Positions 1 through 9,504 of a stretch of 44,253 nucleotides of DNA are shown here, piece by piece (position 1 is the stretch's first letter; every line of letters starts with the position of its first letter). The notes beneath the pieces are model-generated. The model saw only the letters and a list, made by a program, of their open reading frames with translations, did not search any database and was not told the DNA's origin. Source of the DNA: an uncultured Eubacteriales bacterium (GTDB taxonomy: Bacteria; Bacillota; Clostridia; Oscillospirales; Ruminococcaceae). The position numbers and the translations under genes were made by a program. The stretch covers positions 1-44,253 of the forward strand of contig ONMZ01000011.1 of the NCBI GenBank assembly GCA_900319075.1. The letters are read 5' to 3'.

Positions 1-19
1 GCGCTCCGCAAGGGGTGAA

Positions 20-84
20 TTCCAAAACAGTCCGGTGGACTGTTTTGGAAGAGGGGACGCCCTGCAAGAGAGGGCGTGCCCCTC
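20..84. repeat. Two adjacent perfect or near-perfect hairpins, possible dispersed REP-like element or trp terminator
   Basis: Positions 20-50 form an inverted repeat with 14-bp arms and a 3-nt loop (TTCCAAAACAGTCC, GGT, then the complement). Immediately after it, 51-84 folds as GAGGGG-A-CGCCCT, 7-nt loop, AGGGCG-TG-CCCCTC. The pair lies about 75 bp downstream of the trpA stop and has no long T-run on either side. It could end the trp transcript, but the composition looks more like a dispersed palindromic element. Only one copy is in this window, so dispersal is an inference. Confidence 0.5.
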
Positions 85-159
85 AGAAACACAATGTCAT
101 AATACTTCTATATTGACACTGCCAGTACCGGCTGCTCTTTTTTTATTTAATAATATATT

Positions 160-939
160 TCAGCCGGCTGAGCTGATAGCTGCTTTCATTGTTCTGACGT
201 ATTCTCCAATCTGTTCGGGTGCCTGTTTGCCGTGCTTTTCAAGAAGCCTGATTATAGCCGAGCCGACTATCGCCCCGTCTGAAAGCTGCGCCATATGTTT
301 TGCCTGCTCGGGTGTTGAGATGCCAAAACCGACTGCACACGGGACGTTGGTATTTTGTCTTATCACATCTACGATCGAGCCGATATCGGTGGTTATCCGG
401 CTTCGCACACCTGTTACACCAAGACTTGAAACAACATAGATAAATCCCTGTGCCTGACTTGCTATCATGCCGATGCGCTCATGGGAAGTTGGTGCGATAA
501 GGGAGATAAGATCTACGCTGTACTTATCGCACATAGGCTGAAACTCGCCCTTTTCCTCAAAGGGCAGATCGGGCAGGATAAGTCCGTCGATGCCTATTTC
601 GCTGCAGGTCGATATAAATTTTTCTGCACCGTAGGAAAAGACAACGTTTGCGTATGTCATAAATACCATGGGAACGGTAACGTCCTTTCGCAGCTCGTTT
701 ACAAGTGAAAAGACCTTATCGGTGGTGGTTCCGCCGTTGAGTGCACGAAGATTTGCCCCCTGGATAACAGGCCCTTCGGCTGTGGGGTCTGAAAAGGGGA
801 TTCCAAGCTCGATCAAGTCGGCACCGTTTTGCGCCATTGCCCTTACGGCTTTTGCGGTGGTTTCAAGATCGGGGTCGCCGCAGGTTATAAAGGGTATGAA
901 TGCTTTGCCCTTTGCGAACGCTTTTGATATATTACTCAT
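160..939 (-). CDS. trpA: Tryptophan synthase alpha subunit
   Basis: This 259-residue protein cleaves indole-3-glycerol phosphate to indole and glyceraldehyde 3-phosphate in the alpha2beta2 tryptophan synthase complex of the cytoplasm. The TIM-barrel catalytic loop is visible as [16 protein letters not shown]; Glu44 corresponds to the catalytic Glu49 of E. coli. The catalytic Asp60 position (usual motif LADGP) is Glu here (TAEGP), a conservative change. A phosphate-binding AVGFGIS stretch lies near residue 200. It is the last gene of the trp operon and its start overlaps the trpB stop by 8 nt, which implies translational coupling. Length is typical for the family. Confidence 0.97.
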   Translation of the reverse strand: MSNISKAFAKGKAFIPFITCGDPDLETTAKAVRAMAQNGADLIELGIPFSDPTAEGPVIQGANLRALNGGTTTDKVFSLVNELRKDVTVPMVFMTYANVVFSYGAEKFISTCSEIGIDGLILPDLPFEEKGEFQPMCDKYSVDLISLIAPTSHERIGMIASQAQGFIYVVSSLGVTGVRSRITTDIGSIVDVIRQNTNVPCAVGFGISTPEQAKHMAQLSDGAIVGSAIIRLLEKHGKQAPEQIGEYVRTMKAAISSAG

Positions 940-2122
940 GGATATCCTCCCCTCTGTAACGGGCGATAGCGGCGCAGTCCTTATCGCCTCTGCCCGAAAT
1001 GGTGATAACTATGATCTTATCGCTGCTCATTGTGGGAGCAAGCTTTATTGCGTGGGCAACTGCGTGTGCCGATTCTATTGCAGGGATTATTCCTTCGGTC
1101 CTTGCAAGATATTCAAAGGCATTTACAGCCTCATCGTCGGTAACGGGAACATACTGCGCTCTGCCTATATCATGCAGATGTGCGTGCTCGGGACCGATGC
1201 CCGGGTAATCAAGCCCTGCGGAGATGGAATACACAGGGGCGATCTGACCGAAGTTATCCTGACAAAAGTAAGATTTCATTCCGTGGAATATGCCCAGCCT
1301 GCCGGTTGCGATGGTGGCTGCTGTTTCAAAGGTATCAACGCCTCTGCCTGCTGCCTCGCAGCCGATGAGGGCTACGTCTTTGTCGTTGATGAAGTGATAA
1401 AAGCTGCCGATGGCGTTTGAGCCGCCCCCCACGCAAGCGAGCACCGCATCGGGCAGCCTGCCTTCCTTTTCAAGGATCTGCTGTTTTATTTCCCTGGAAA
1501 TGACCGCCTGGAAATCACGGACTATGGTAGGAAATGGGTGAGGCCCCATTACAGAGCCAAGGCAATAATGGGTATCGCTTATGCGTGAGGTCCATTCTCT
1601 CATTGCCTCTGAAACTGCATCTTTAAGTGTTGCGGTGCCTGTTGTAACAGGTATGACCTCAGAGCCCAGAAGTCTCATTCGGTAAACGTTGAGCGCCTGT
1701 CTTTTGGTATCCTCCTGGCCCATAAATACCACACACTCCATGCCCATTAGGGCAGCTGCGGTAGCAGTTGCAACGCCGTGCTGTCCCGCGCCTGTTTCTG
1801 CGATAAGGCGTGTTTTGCCCATTTTCTTTGCAAGAAGAGCCTGCCCGAGTACATTGTTTATTTTATGGGCTCCGGTATGGTTCAGATCCTCACGTTTGAG
1901 GTATATTTTTGCTCCCCCAAGGTCTTTTGTCATTTTCTTTGCAAAGTAAAGCCTTGAAGGTCTGCCTGCATATTCGTTGAAAAGCTCGGTAAGCTCGGCG
2001 TTGAACGCATCATCGTTTTTATAGTGCTCATAAGCCTTTTCAAGCTCGATAACTGCGTTCATCAGCGTTTCGGGGATATACTGTCCGCCGTGGATACCAA
2101 AGCGGCCTTTAAGTTCAGCCAT
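932..2122 (-). CDS. trpB: Tryptophan synthase beta subunit
   Basis: This PLP enzyme of 396 residues condenses indole with serine to give tryptophan, receiving indole through a tunnel from TrpA. The Schiff-base lysine is Lys87 in the HTGAHKINN motif, the same number as in the enteric enzyme. The phosphate-binding GGGSNAIG loop lies near residue 231. It is a standard TrpB1 type (close to 400 residues), not the longer TrpB2. It lies between trpF (2 nt gap) and trpA (8 nt overlap). Start and length agree with the family. Confidence 0.98.
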   Translation of the reverse strand: MAELKGRFGIHGGQYIPETLMNAVIELEKAYEHYKNDDAFNAELTELFNEYAGRPSRLYFAKKMTKDLGGAKIYLKREDLNHTGAHKINNVLGQALLAKKMGKTRLIAETGAGQHGVATATAAALMGMECVVFMGQEDTKRQALNVYRMRLLGSEVIPVTTGTATLKDAVSEAMREWTSRISDTHYCLGSVMGPHPFPTIVRDFQAVISREIKQQILEKEGRLPDAVLACVGGGSNAIGSFYHFINDKDVALIGCEAAGRGVDTFETAATIATGRLGIFHGMKSYFCQDNFGQIAPVYSISAGLDYPGIGPEHAHLHDIGRAQYVPVTDDEAVNAFEYLARTEGIIPAIESAHAVAHAIKLAPTMSSDKIIVITISGRGDKDCAAIARYRGEDIHE

Positions 2123-2124
2123 TT

Positions 2125-2733
2125 CTATCCTTCCTTTCTCACGGCAGCTGCGAAAGCTGCCATTTTGGTTTTATCTTTTTTGCCGTCTGTTTCAAGGCTG
2201 CTGCTGGCATCGACTGCAAAGGGGTGAAGGGTCTTTATTGCCTTTCCTACATTTTCCGAAGTCAGTCCGCCTGCAAGAAAAAACGGTCTTTGTAGGCTTT
2301 TTATAAGTGTATGGTCAAATGTCTTTCCCGTGCCCTTGCCGGAGTCAAGGAGAATATAGTCTGCGCTTGAAAGCTGTGCAAGCTGTAAATCGTATTCACT
2401 TGTTACGGTGAAGGATTTGATGACAGGTTTGCCTGTTAGCTGTCGGATCATTTTGATCTGATCGTTGTCTTCATTACCGTGGAGCTGAATGATATCAAGT
2501 GCTTCGGCGTAGTACTCCATGATATTTTCTATCGGCTCGTCAACAAAAACGCCCACTTTCTTTGCGTATGACCTGTGATCGTCAAGATAACTTACCAGTT
2601 CGCAGAAGGTGCCAAGACCGATCGAACGGCGAAAGCCCTGTGTGAGGATAAAGCCGACATAATCAACACCAAGTGCGCTTGCGGTGATAATATCGGACGG
2701 GTTTCGCATTCCGCAGAATTTTATCTTTGTCAT
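2125..2733 (-). CDS. trpF: Phosphoribosylanthranilate isomerase
   Basis: This 202-residue single-domain TIM barrel converts N-(5-phosphoribosyl)anthranilate to the enol carboxyphenylamino-deoxyribulose phosphate. The N-terminal KFCGMR holds the catalytic cysteine (Cys7). [14 protein letters not shown] supplies the catalytic aspartate, and a [10 protein letters not shown] phosphate-binding segment follows. It is separate from trpC, unlike the fused enteric TrpCF. Gaps of 2 nt to both trpC and trpB place it firmly in the operon. Confidence 0.96.
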   Translation of the reverse strand: MTKIKFCGMRNPSDIITASALGVDYVGFILTQGFRRSIGLGTFCELVSYLDDHRSYAKKVGVFVDEPIENIMEYYAEALDIIQLHGNEDNDQIKMIRQLTGKPVIKSFTVTSEYDLQLAQLSSADYILLDSGKGTGKTFDHTLIKSLQRPFFLAGGLTSENVGKAIKTLHPFAVDASSSLETDGKKDKTKMAAFAAAVRKEG

Positions 2734-2735
2734 TT

Positions 2736-3518
2736 CTATTCCCCTTTCAGCTCTCTGAGCTTTTGGGAGATATCGGCTGCACGCATGAGCGCTTCACCGA
2801 TCAGCACTCCATCTGCCCCTGCCTGTTTAACAGCCTTTACATCTTCGGGGGTGTTTATCCCGCTTTCGGAAACGAAAAGAACCTCTTTGGGAACAAGACT
2901 TCGCAGTGCGGCACTGTTTTTGGTATCAACAGAAAAATCACGCAGGTCACGGTTATTTACGCCGACTATCCTTGCGCCGCAGTCAAGAGCGATCTTGATT
3001 TCATCGCTGTTGTGGGCTTCCACCAGCGCACTTATGCCAAGGGTGTGGGCTATGCCGATAAATTCCTTTATCTGCTCGGGTGTAAGGATCGAGCAGATCA
3101 GCAGAACTGCTTTTGCACCAAGGACCTTTGCCTGATAGATCATATATTCATCAACTGTAAAATCCTTACGCAGACAGGGGATAGTTACTTGCTGTGAGAT
3201 CTGCCGCAGGTACTCGTCTTTGCCAAGAAACCACTTTGGTTCGGTCAGCACCGAGATGCAGTCCGCACCTGCCTTTTCGTACCGATGGGCAATTTCAAGA
3301 TAGGGAAACTCATATGATATAACTCCCTTTGAGGGGGAGGCTTTTTTACATTCGCATATAAAGGATAGCTCCGGTTTTCTAAGCGCCTTTTCAAATTCAA
3401 AGCCGCCCTTTGGCAGGCTAAGGGCTTTTTCCTTCATCTCACCTGGAGAAACAAGTTTTTTGTAAGCCTGCGTTCTCACCTTTGCGTAGTCTGCAAGCTG
3501 CTGTAAGATGCTGCTCAT
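2736..3518 (-). CDS. trpC: Indole-3-glycerol phosphate synthase
   Basis: This 260-residue TIM-barrel enzyme decarboxylates and closes the ring of carboxyphenylamino-deoxyribulose phosphate to indole-3-glycerol phosphate. The family signature [14 protein letters not shown] (around residue 55) carries the catalytic lysine. The catalytic Glu/Asn pair appears as VEAHN and VGVNNRDL, and the C-terminal VSESGI and GVLIGEALM motifs bind phosphate. The start overlaps the end of trpD by 4 nt (ATGA), which is typical translational coupling. Confidence 0.97.
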   Translation of the reverse strand: MSSILQQLADYAKVRTQAYKKLVSPGEMKEKALSLPKGGFEFEKALRKPELSFICECKKASPSKGVISYEFPYLEIAHRYEKAGADCISVLTEPKWFLGKDEYLRQISQQVTIPCLRKDFTVDEYMIYQAKVLGAKAVLLICSILTPEQIKEFIGIAHTLGISALVEAHNSDEIKIALDCGARIVGVNNRDLRDFSVDTKNSAALRSLVPKEVLFVSESGINTPEDVKAVKQAGADGVLIGEALMRAADISQKLRELKGE

Positions 3519-4543
3519 TTTATATCACCGCTGTTGCTTTTTTCAATGAAGCTTTCAAGGGTTTTGAGCGCTTTGCCCGAGTCGATAAGCTCGGCTGCCA
3601 GCTTAATGCCATCTTTCATGCTATCTGCCTTGCCGGCAATATAAAGGCTTGCACCTGCATTCAGCAAAGCGGCGCTGCGCTTATGTCCCTTTTCCCCCTC
3701 AAGTATCCTGCGAACGATCTGTGCGTTTTCCTGCGGGGTGCCGCCTTTGAGGTCTTCCTTTGTACAGCGCTCAAAGCCGAACTGCTCAGGGGTTATGGTA
3801 TAGGTCTTATACCAGCCGTCCTTTATCTCGCATATTCTTGTGGGTGCGCTCAGAGAGATCTCATCAAGCTTATCTGTTCCGTAAACGACCATTCCACGTT
3901 TTATCCCAAGCTCGATAAGCACCTGTGCAAGGGGTTCAACAAGGTAATCGTCGTATACTCCAAGCAGCTGCATTTTCGGACTGCCCGGATTGGTGAGGGG
4001 ACCCAGGATATTGAAAACGGTTCTGAAACCAAGCTCCCTGCGGATAGCGCCCACGTATTTCATTGAGGTGTGGTATTTTTGTGCAAAGAAAAAGCAGATG
4101 CCCACATCGTTTAGAAGCTCACGGCACTTATCCGGTGACTGCTCGATATTCACCCCCAGCGCTTCAAGACAGTCAGCTGTTCCGCAGGCGGAGGAAGCTG
4201 CTCTGTTGCCGTGCTTGGCAACCTTTACTCCTCCTGCTGCGGCGATAAGGGCAGATGTGGTGGAGATGTTGAAGCTGTGAGCGTTATCGCCCCCTGTGCC
4301 CACGATCTCAAAAAGGTCAAGGTCGGTGTCGACTTTTGTCGCATGATCTCTCATTGCGGCAGCGCAGCCTGCTATCTCGCTGGTAGTTTCAGCCCTTGCG
4401 CTTTTTGTGGAAAGAGATGCAAGAAATGCGGCATTTTGTGTGGGGGTGGTCTCGCCGCTCATTATCTCGTTCATAACGGTATATGCCTCGTCGTAGGTGA
4501 GGTCCTGCTTATTGACTATTTTTACGATAGCTTCTTTTATCAT
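3515..4543 (-). CDS. trpD: Anthranilate phosphoribosyltransferase
   Basis: This 342-residue enzyme transfers phosphoribosyl from PRPP to anthranilate. The PRPP-binding GTGGD motif is followed by [21 protein letters not shown] and [15 protein letters not shown], all in family order. It stands alone, not fused to trpG as in enterics. The start at 4543 has a strong upstream GGAGG site. It is separated by 13 nt from trpG and overlaps trpC by 4 nt. Confidence 0.97.
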   Translation of the reverse strand: MIKEAIVKIVNKQDLTYDEAYTVMNEIMSGETTPTQNAAFLASLSTKSARAETTSEIAGCAAAMRDHATKVDTDLDLFEIVGTGGDNAHSFNISTTSALIAAAGGVKVAKHGNRAASSACGTADCLEALGVNIEQSPDKCRELLNDVGICFFFAQKYHTSMKYVGAIRRELGFRTVFNILGPLTNPGSPKMQLLGVYDDYLVEPLAQVLIELGIKRGMVVYGTDKLDEISLSAPTRICEIKDGWYKTYTITPEQFGFERCTKEDLKGGTPQENAQIVRRILEGEKGHKRSAALLNAGASLYIAGKADSMKDGIKLAAELIDSGKALKTLESFIEKSNSGDIK

Positions 4544-4556
4544 ATCTTTTTCCTCC

Positions 4557-5123
4557 TTAAAGATTTATAAAGTTTTCAAGTATTCTTTTTCCGTTTGGTG
4601 TAAGTATGGATTCGGGGTGGAACTGAACGCCGTATATCCTATGCTCCCTGTGCTGCACCGCCATTATTTCTCCGTCGTCGGTCACAGCAGTTATTTGCAG
4701 ACAATCGGGGATAGTATCCTTTTTAGCGGCGAGTGAATGGTACCGGGCGGCAAGCATTGATCTTCCGATCCCGGAAAACAGCGGCGAATCAGCGATGATC
4801 CCGATCCGGGACTGCTTGCCGTGCATAAGCTGTTTTGCATAGCTTATCTTTGCACCGTAAGCCTCGCAGATCGCCTGATGTCCAAGGCAGACCCCAAGGG
4901 TCGGTATTTGCCGGCAAACTGTTTTAGCTGCCTGAATTATCATGCCTGCGTCGCAGGGTCTTCCGGGGCCGGGTGAAATGACTATCTTTTCGGGGGCAAG
5001 AGCGCTTATCTCACCGGCGGTCATTTCGTCGTTTCTTATGACCTTTATATCGGGCTTTATCTCGCCGATCATCTGATAAAGGTTGTAGGAAAAGCTGTCG
5101 TAATTATCTATCAGCAGTATCAC
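4557..5123 (-). CDS. trpG: Anthranilate synthase glutamine amidotransferase subunit
   Basis: This 188-residue class I glutamine amidotransferase supplies ammonia to TrpE for anthranilate synthesis. The triad is visible: Cys79 in GVCLGHQAI, and His169 and Glu171 in QFHPES. The oxyanion region PGPG lies at 51-54. The start overlaps the trpE stop by 4 nt. In Clostridia such a subunit can also serve folate synthesis (PabA), but no pab gene is nearby, so the trp role is the main one. Confidence 0.96.
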   Translation of the reverse strand: MILLIDNYDSFSYNLYQMIGEIKPDIKVIRNDEMTAGEISALAPEKIVISPGPGRPCDAGMIIQAAKTVCRQIPTLGVCLGHQAICEAYGAKISYAKQLMHGKQSRIGIIADSPLFSGIGRSMLAARYHSLAAKKDTIPDCLQITAVTDDGEIMAVQHREHRIYGVQFHPESILTPNGKRILENFINL

Positions 5124-6592
5124 TTCACATCACCTCCCAGCTCCTGTGCTGCTTTAAGTGCGCCTATAACGGCGGCTGCTTTGCCGGCACATTCACGGTA
5201 TTCGTTTTCGGCAACTGAATCTGCAACTATCCCTGCGCCGCTGCGGACAAAGACTTTTCCGTTCTTTTTGAATGCTATCCGTATGGCTATACAGGTATCA
5301 AGGTTTCCTGTAAAATCAATGTAGCCGACTGCACCGCCGTATATCCCACGCTTGTTGTTTTCAAGCTCTGCTATCAGCTCGCAGGCTCTTATCTTCGGTG
5401 CGCCCGAAAGTGTTCCTGCGGGAAGGACTGCGCTTATGGCATCTATTGCATCGCAGCCGTCCTTGATCTCGCCTCTTACGGTAGACCCGATGTGCATAAC
5501 ATGGGAAAATCGCTCGATGCTGCGGAGCTTTTCCACCGTAACGCTGCCAAAGCGGCTCACCTTTCCAAGGTCGTTGCGTCCGAGATCTACCAGCATATTA
5601 TGCTCGGCAAGCTCTTTTTCGTCAGCAAGAAGCTCCCTTTCAAGGGCTTTGTCATGGGCTTCATTTTTACCCCGAGGTCTTGTGCCTGCAAGGGGAAAGG
5701 TATGCAGCACGCCGTTTTCCAGCTTTACAAGGGTCTCGGGGGAGGCACCTGCGATCTCCACATCGGTGCCGCTGAAATAAAACATATACGGTGAAGGGTT
5801 TATTGTGCGAAGCATTCGGTAGGTGTTCAAAAGACTGCCTTCAAAATCTGCGCTGAGTCTGTTTGAAAGGACTATCTGAAAAATATCCCCCTCATAGATA
5901 TGCTGTTTTGCCTTTTCGACCATGCTGCAAAACTGCTCTTTGCTGAACAGCTCCCGGACAGGGGAGGTCATTTTGCCCGGGGCTTCAAAAAGCTGCTCTC
6001 CGTTTTCAAGAATATGGGCTATGCGTTCAAGCTCTTTAACCGCACGCTTATACTCGCTTTCAGGATCGTTTAGCTTTATGTTCACTATAAGTATCAGCTT
6101 TTGCCTTAGATTGTCAAAGGCGATGACCTTATCAAAAAGCATCAGGTCAATGTCTTTGAAATGCTCCGTATCCGTAGTCGGCAGGCGAAGGGATGGCTCG
6201 CTGCAGCTTATAAAATCATATGCGAAATAACCCACAAATCCCCCTGTGAACGAGGGCAGCCCTTCTATTTTCGGGCTTTTGTATTGTGATAGGATAGATC
6301 GAAGCACCTGCTTGGGGTCACCCTGAGTTTTTTTGCCGTCAACGATGACCTCGTTTTGCGAACAGGTGACTATCCTTTTGGGTTCAAATCCAAGGAAGGT
6401 GTATCTTCCCCATTTTTCGTTGCTTTGTGCAGATTCAAGCATAAAGCAGTGATTCGATACCTTTTGCAGTTTTCTCACTGCCTGTATTGGGGTGCATATA
6501 TCGGAAAGGATCTCGCAGCTTATGGGGACGATGTCGTAGCTTCCTTGTGCGGCGTATTGCCTTACTGTCTGGATATCGGGTGTTGTTATCAT
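5120..6592 (-). CDS. trpE: Anthranilate synthase component I
   Basis: This chorismate-using subunit has 490 residues and makes anthranilate with TrpG. The N-terminal feedback-binding motif appears as MLESAQ. The C-terminal chorismate-binding domain carries RNDLG, the GGAVGYID segment and an AGAGIVADS end. I chose ATG at 6592 because AGGAGG (6606-6601) lies 8 nt upstream; an ATG two codons earlier is too close to that site. Longer readings would run into the T-box terminator. It is the first gene of the trp operon. Confidence 0.96.
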   Translation of the reverse strand: MITTPDIQTVRQYAAQGSYDIVPISCEILSDICTPIQAVRKLQKVSNHCFMLESAQSNEKWGRYTFLGFEPKRIVTCSQNEVIVDGKKTQGDPKQVLRSILSQYKSPKIEGLPSFTGGFVGYFAYDFISCSEPSLRLPTTDTEHFKDIDLMLFDKVIAFDNLRQKLILIVNIKLNDPESEYKRAVKELERIAHILENGEQLFEAPGKMTSPVRELFSKEQFCSMVEKAKQHIYEGDIFQIVLSNRLSADFEGSLLNTYRMLRTINPSPYMFYFSGTDVEIAGASPETLVKLENGVLHTFPLAGTRPRGKNEAHDKALERELLADEKELAEHNMLVDLGRNDLGKVSRFGSVTVEKLRSIERFSHVMHIGSTVRGEIKDGCDAIDAISAVLPAGTLSGAPKIRACELIAELENNKRGIYGGAVGYIDFTGNLDTCIAIRIAFKKNGKVFVRSGAGIVADSVAENEYRECAGKAAAVIGALKAAQELGGDVK

Positions 6593-6639
6593 GTGCATTG
6601 CCTCCTGTTTGAGACTGTCAGGGGAGTGCATGGGCAAAT

Positions 6640-6674
6640 AAAAAACGCCCCCGACAGATCGCTTTTGATCTGTC
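6640..6674 (-). terminator. Intrinsic terminator of the trp T-box
   Basis: On the minus strand GACAGATC, a 6-nt loop AAAAGC, and GATCTGTC are followed by GGGGGCG and a run of six T. It lies directly after the T-box sequence and before the trpE ribosome site. Confidence 0.9.
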
Positions 6675-6934
6675 AAGGACGAATAGTTCAAATTATCCGT
6701 GGTGCCACCTTGATTCACGGCTGTGCCGTGCCCTTAGCAGGATACTATCATATCCCCGGCTTTGTAACGTCTGCCTCTGACGTCGCAGAATACTTTGTGA
6801 TGACCTCATCACATTTGACTGCGCCCTCTGCGGTCCATTTGACAACTTGTTTCTTACCCGATCTCAGCACCACGGGCTCTCTGTAAAGGCATAACTGCCG
6901 TTATCTCCGCATCAACGGTTTAACTTATTAAATT
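6640..6934 (-). promoter_or_regulatory. T-box riboswitch, tryptophan-specific, controlling the trp operon
   Basis: Read on the minus strand, the leader has a long Stem I with a GAGAGCCCGTGG segment. The specifier triplet TGG (6837-6835) sits in the expected AAATGGACC context. The conserved T-box sequence AAGGTGGCACCACGG follows at 6711-6697, then an intrinsic terminator at 6674-6640. Uncharged tRNA(Trp) would pair its anticodon with TGG and its NCCA end with the T-box bulge, favouring antitermination and trp transcription. T-box control of trp genes is established in Firmicutes. The 3-D fold was not computed. Confidence 0.93.
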
Positions 6935-6940
6935 GATGAA

Positions 6941-6969
6941 ATAATAACACTCTTATTGATGAATGTCAA
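6941..6969 (-). promoter_or_regulatory. trp operon promoter
   Basis: TTGACA (6969-6964), a 17-bp spacer and TATTAT (6946-6941) predict a start near 6934, just upstream of the T-box Stem I. Between this promoter and the cdd stop at 7073 about 100 bp carry no recognised gene. Confidence 0.8.
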
Positions 6970-7072
6970 TAGTGCAGCACTATGTTTTACATTTTGTTAA
7001 CATTTGATTTTCGATCGGCATAAAGGGTGCACCTGATATTTGCCTGAAAAAAGAGGGTATATTCATGTATTT

Positions 7073-7489
7073 TTATTTACCGAGCATCTGCGGACCGAAG
7101 CTTTCGGGGAGCAGCTGTTCAAGTGTCATTTCTTTATAGTCTGTTTCTGATCTTGCAAAGATGACCGTAAGTTTTTCAGGGTCGCAGAATTCCCGCATTA
7201 CCTGCCTGCATATGCCGCAGGGGGGACAGTAGTCGCTTGCACAGTAGTTTGCACCGCCTGCGATGGCGATGGCTGTGATCTCTTTTTCGCCGCAGGCAAC
7301 TGCGTGGGATATGGCATTTCTCTCTGCACAGATGCCGGCAGGGTAAGATGCATTTTCAACGTTTACGCCTGTGTATATCTTTCCTGAGCTGCAAAGGACA
7401 GCAGCTGCCACGTTGTATCCCGAATAGGGCGCATACGAGTTTTTAAGGCTTTCAAGCGCTAAGCGGATAAGCTGTTTTTTGTCTGTCAT
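7073..7489 (-). CDS. cdd: Cytidine deaminase
   Basis: This 138-residue homotetrameric-type enzyme deaminates cytidine and deoxycytidine to uridine for pyrimidine salvage. The zinc site is clear: CAERNA (zinc Cys and catalytic Glu) and CPPCGICRQ (two zinc cysteines). The N-terminal YAPYSGYNVAAAV and NVENASYPAG substrate motifs are present. I chose ATG at 7489, preceded by an AGGTG site; a GTG three codons upstream has no site. It is the last gene of a minus-strand group with trmB. Confidence 0.95.
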   Translation of the reverse strand: MTDKKQLIRLALESLKNSYAPYSGYNVAAAVLCSSGKIYTGVNVENASYPAGICAERNAISHAVACGEKEITAIAIAGGANYCASDYCPPCGICRQVMREFCDPEKLTVIFARSETDYKEMTLEQLLPESFGPQMLGK

Positions 7490-7512
7490 ATTTATCACCT
7501 GTTTTGATCCTT

Positions 7513-8181
7513 TTATTTCATATAGGCTTCAAGTCTGTATATAGGCATCCCTTGAGAGGAGAACCTTTGCTCATACTCGGTGACGATGTTGCCTTCAAAA
7601 TCGCTGTTATGCAGGTCAAGGCTGACGTTTTTGAGTGCAAAGCCGTTTTGTGTGAACTGTTCGATGGAGAACTCAAAAAAGTGCATATTATCCGTTTTCT
7701 GATGTATCTCGCCGTTTTTGGTAAGCAGCTTTTTGTAGATCTCAAGAAAGCCCTTGTGAGTAAGTCGGTGAGATGCGTATGTGTTTTTTGGAAAAGGGCA
7801 GCTGAAATTGAGAAAGATCAGCCCGATAGAATTTACAGGGATATAGCAGTCAAGGTACTCGGCATTTCCACGAAGAAAAATAAGGTTGGGTATGTGCTGC
7901 TCAATGGCATTTTCAGCGGCATCGACGATGACATTGCTGGACTTTTCCACCGCAAGCAGATTAACATCGGGATGTGTTTTAGCGTACTCGATGGCGAACT
8001 GTCCTTTGCCACAGCCGATCTCCAGTATCACGGGTGCATCGTTTCCGAACAACTGCTTATAATCAAGCAGGCTTGAGGTGTCCTTTACCTGAAAATTCTT
8101 CTCGTCCCTGTCCAAGTATATTATTTTATTTCCGCAGGCCTCCAGCCTTGCTTCAAGATTGCGTTTTCTCCTCATTCTCAT
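7513..8181 (-). CDS. trmB: tRNA (guanine-N7-)-methyltransferase
   Basis: This SAM-dependent methyltransferase of 222 residues forms m7G46 in tRNA. The SAM site ILEIGCGKGQFA is clear, followed by NLLAVEKSS. The catalytic segment usually written DPWPKxRHxKRR reads CPFPKNTYASHR here, so the usual Asp is Cys; the HQKTDN motif and a C-terminal TEYEQRFSSQG are kept. ATG at 8181 starts the expected MRMRRKRN; upstream TTG codons are less likely. The start lies inside the 3' end of the upstream gene (29 nt overlap). Confidence 0.88.
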   Translation of the reverse strand: MRMRRKRNLEARLEACGNKIIYLDRDEKNFQVKDTSSLLDYKQLFGNDAPVILEIGCGKGQFAIEYAKTHPDVNLLAVEKSSNVIVDAAENAIEQHIPNLIFLRGNAEYLDCYIPVNSIGLIFLNFSCPFPKNTYASHRLTHKGFLEIYKKLLTKNGEIHQKTDNMHFFEFSIEQFTQNGFALKNVSLDLHNSDFEGNIVTEYEQRFSSQGMPIYRLEAYMK

Positions 8182-8743
8182 CGTCAATGGTCGCTCCTTC
8201 AGCTTTTTTTTCAAGCATCACTCTGAACAGCATCATAAGATCAAACACTGCCAGTGTGAACAGATCTATTATAATAAATCCTAAAAACAACAGTGCATAG
8301 TCGGGCACTATTTTTTCTACCTTTTGCATAACGGGATATGATTTTCCGTCTATGTTTTCAGTGCTAAAGCCTGACGGTGCGTCTTTGCTCTGATAGATCG
8401 CAACAGGGGAGTAAAGCTTGCATATCCACGGCAGCGATGCGTCAGCGGTCCTAATAACGAATTCACCGCTTGAAAATAGCTGGCTTTCGTGGAAAAACAG
8501 GTGTGATGGAGTCTGCTTTTCATAACTGATAGAGCCAAGGATAGTACCGCTGTGAACTCTGTATTCGCTGCGCTTTGAATCTATCGCCTTCTGATCGACC
8601 TCAAGCAGTATGAACGACACCGCAGCAACAGCGGCAAGCACGATGTTGACCAGCAGTATCCTGTGCTTTTTTGAGCCCTTGAGACGCTTGACAGCATGAA
8701 ATATCGTAAAGCCTGCGACTATCAGACCAAACAAAACAAACAT
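8153..8743 (-). CDS. Membrane protein of unknown function
   Basis: About 196 residues, not recognised. Two N-terminal hydrophobic segments (about residues 1-16 and 30-47 of the chosen start) flank a basic loop KRLKGSKKHR. A soluble stretch of about 100 residues follows, then a third hydrophobic segment LLFLGFIIIDLFTLAVF and an acidic tail. The middle domain is probably extracytoplasmic. ATG at 8743 is chosen for its AGGTGG site; a GTG four codons earlier abuts the previous stop. It lies between another unknown gene and trmB and appears co-transcribed with both. Confidence 0.7.
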   Translation of the reverse strand: MFVLFGLIVAGFTIFHAVKRLKGSKKHRILLVNIVLAAVAAVSFILLEVDQKAIDSKRSEYRVHSGTILGSISYEKQTPSHLFFHESQLFSSGEFVIRTADASLPWICKLYSPVAIYQSKDAPSGFSTENIDGKSYPVMQKVEKIVPDYALLFLGFIIIDLFTLAVFDLMMLFRVMLEKKAEGATIDDENEEKTQS

Positions 8744-8755
8744 ATCTATACCCAC

Positions 8756-9280
8756 CTATTTCAGATTATGCTCAAACCAGTTCCGGTCTGAGGTGCATTT
8801 CAGCCACTTGGTGCACGAGCCGGTGAGTGCGTTTTCGTAAGGGTATATATTAAGCATTATCTCCGGTTCTTCATCACCGCTGTAAATTGGGGTGACTTTG
8901 AAACTTATGTCCTTGCTGATTATGCTTGAAAGGGCATCTTCTATTGTCTGTCCTTTGGCGACACGCTGGGCGGCATCGGATATTTTCAGATCCCGCAGCT
9001 TTGCCTGGTAGATCTTTTTCCCGTCTTTTTTAGTCACAAGGGGCATACTAACTTTTCTCGGTACAAGTTTGCCCTTGCGCTGTTCCATTATCTCAAGGTC
9101 TTTCAGCTGTACCTCTCCGCTGTCGATAGCCTCTCCGGAAAATGAAACGCAAAGCCCCTTGTTTGATGCCTTTCCGTCGCTTGTTATGCTGAAAGAGAAC
9201 CTGAGAGAGTCGATAAGTATTTTTCCGCAGGCTGCAAAATCCAGCTTTACCGGCATTTCCTTTTTCCAAAACAGCCTCAT
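8756..9280 (-). CDS. Hypothetical protein, soluble
   Basis: This 174-residue protein is not recognised. It has no signal peptide or membrane segment and has many charged residues. A GGAGG site lies 7 nt upstream of the ATG at 9280. It is the first gene after the minus-strand promoter at 9354-9326 and ends directly before the unknown membrane protein, with which it may work. No catalytic motif was found. Confidence 0.7.
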   Translation of the reverse strand: MRLFWKKEMPVKLDFAACGKILIDSLRFSFSITSDGKASNKGLCVSFSGEAIDSGEVQLKDLEIMEQRKGKLVPRKVSMPLVTKKDGKKIYQAKLRDLKISDAAQRVAKGQTIEDALSSIISKDISFKVTPIYSGDEEPEIMLNIYPYENALTGSCTKWLKCTSDRNWFEHNLK

Positions 9281-9325
9281 TGCCGCACCTCCCGTTTATT
9301 CTATGGAACTGTTTACTAACAATAC

Positions 9326-9354
9326 AGTATAGCACAAACATTTGCTTATTGCAA
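9326..9354 (-). promoter_or_regulatory. Promoter for the minus-strand group ending in trmB-cdd
   Basis: TTGCAA (9354-9349), 17-bp spacer, TATACT (9331-9326). It lies about 45 bp upstream of the ribosome site of the gene starting at 9280, and back to back with the iorA promoter. Confidence 0.7.
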
Positions 9355-9379
9355 GTTTTGCAGGATATGATATTTTGTA

Positions 9380-9408
9380 TTGCAATTTTCAGTTGTGTGT
9401 GTTATAAT
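9380..9408 (+). promoter_or_regulatory. Promoter of the iorAB-paaK-ACT operon
   Basis: TTGCAA (9380-9385), 17-bp spacer, TATAAT (9403-9408), predicted start near 9415. The spacer and -10 are ideal. Confidence 0.78.
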
Positions 9409-9504
9409 ATATAAGGTTATTGGCTCGCTGATATGCGTGCCGTGAGCTATGGAGAAAATCGCCGCATCTACAAGCAGCGGCAGATGAAAGGAACGATTCA
9501 GATC

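Noticed and set aside
668-1420. Long plus-strand reading frame of 250 codons
   Set aside because: It is antisense to trpA and trpB, has no ribosome site and no recognisable protein; a shadow of the coding strand.
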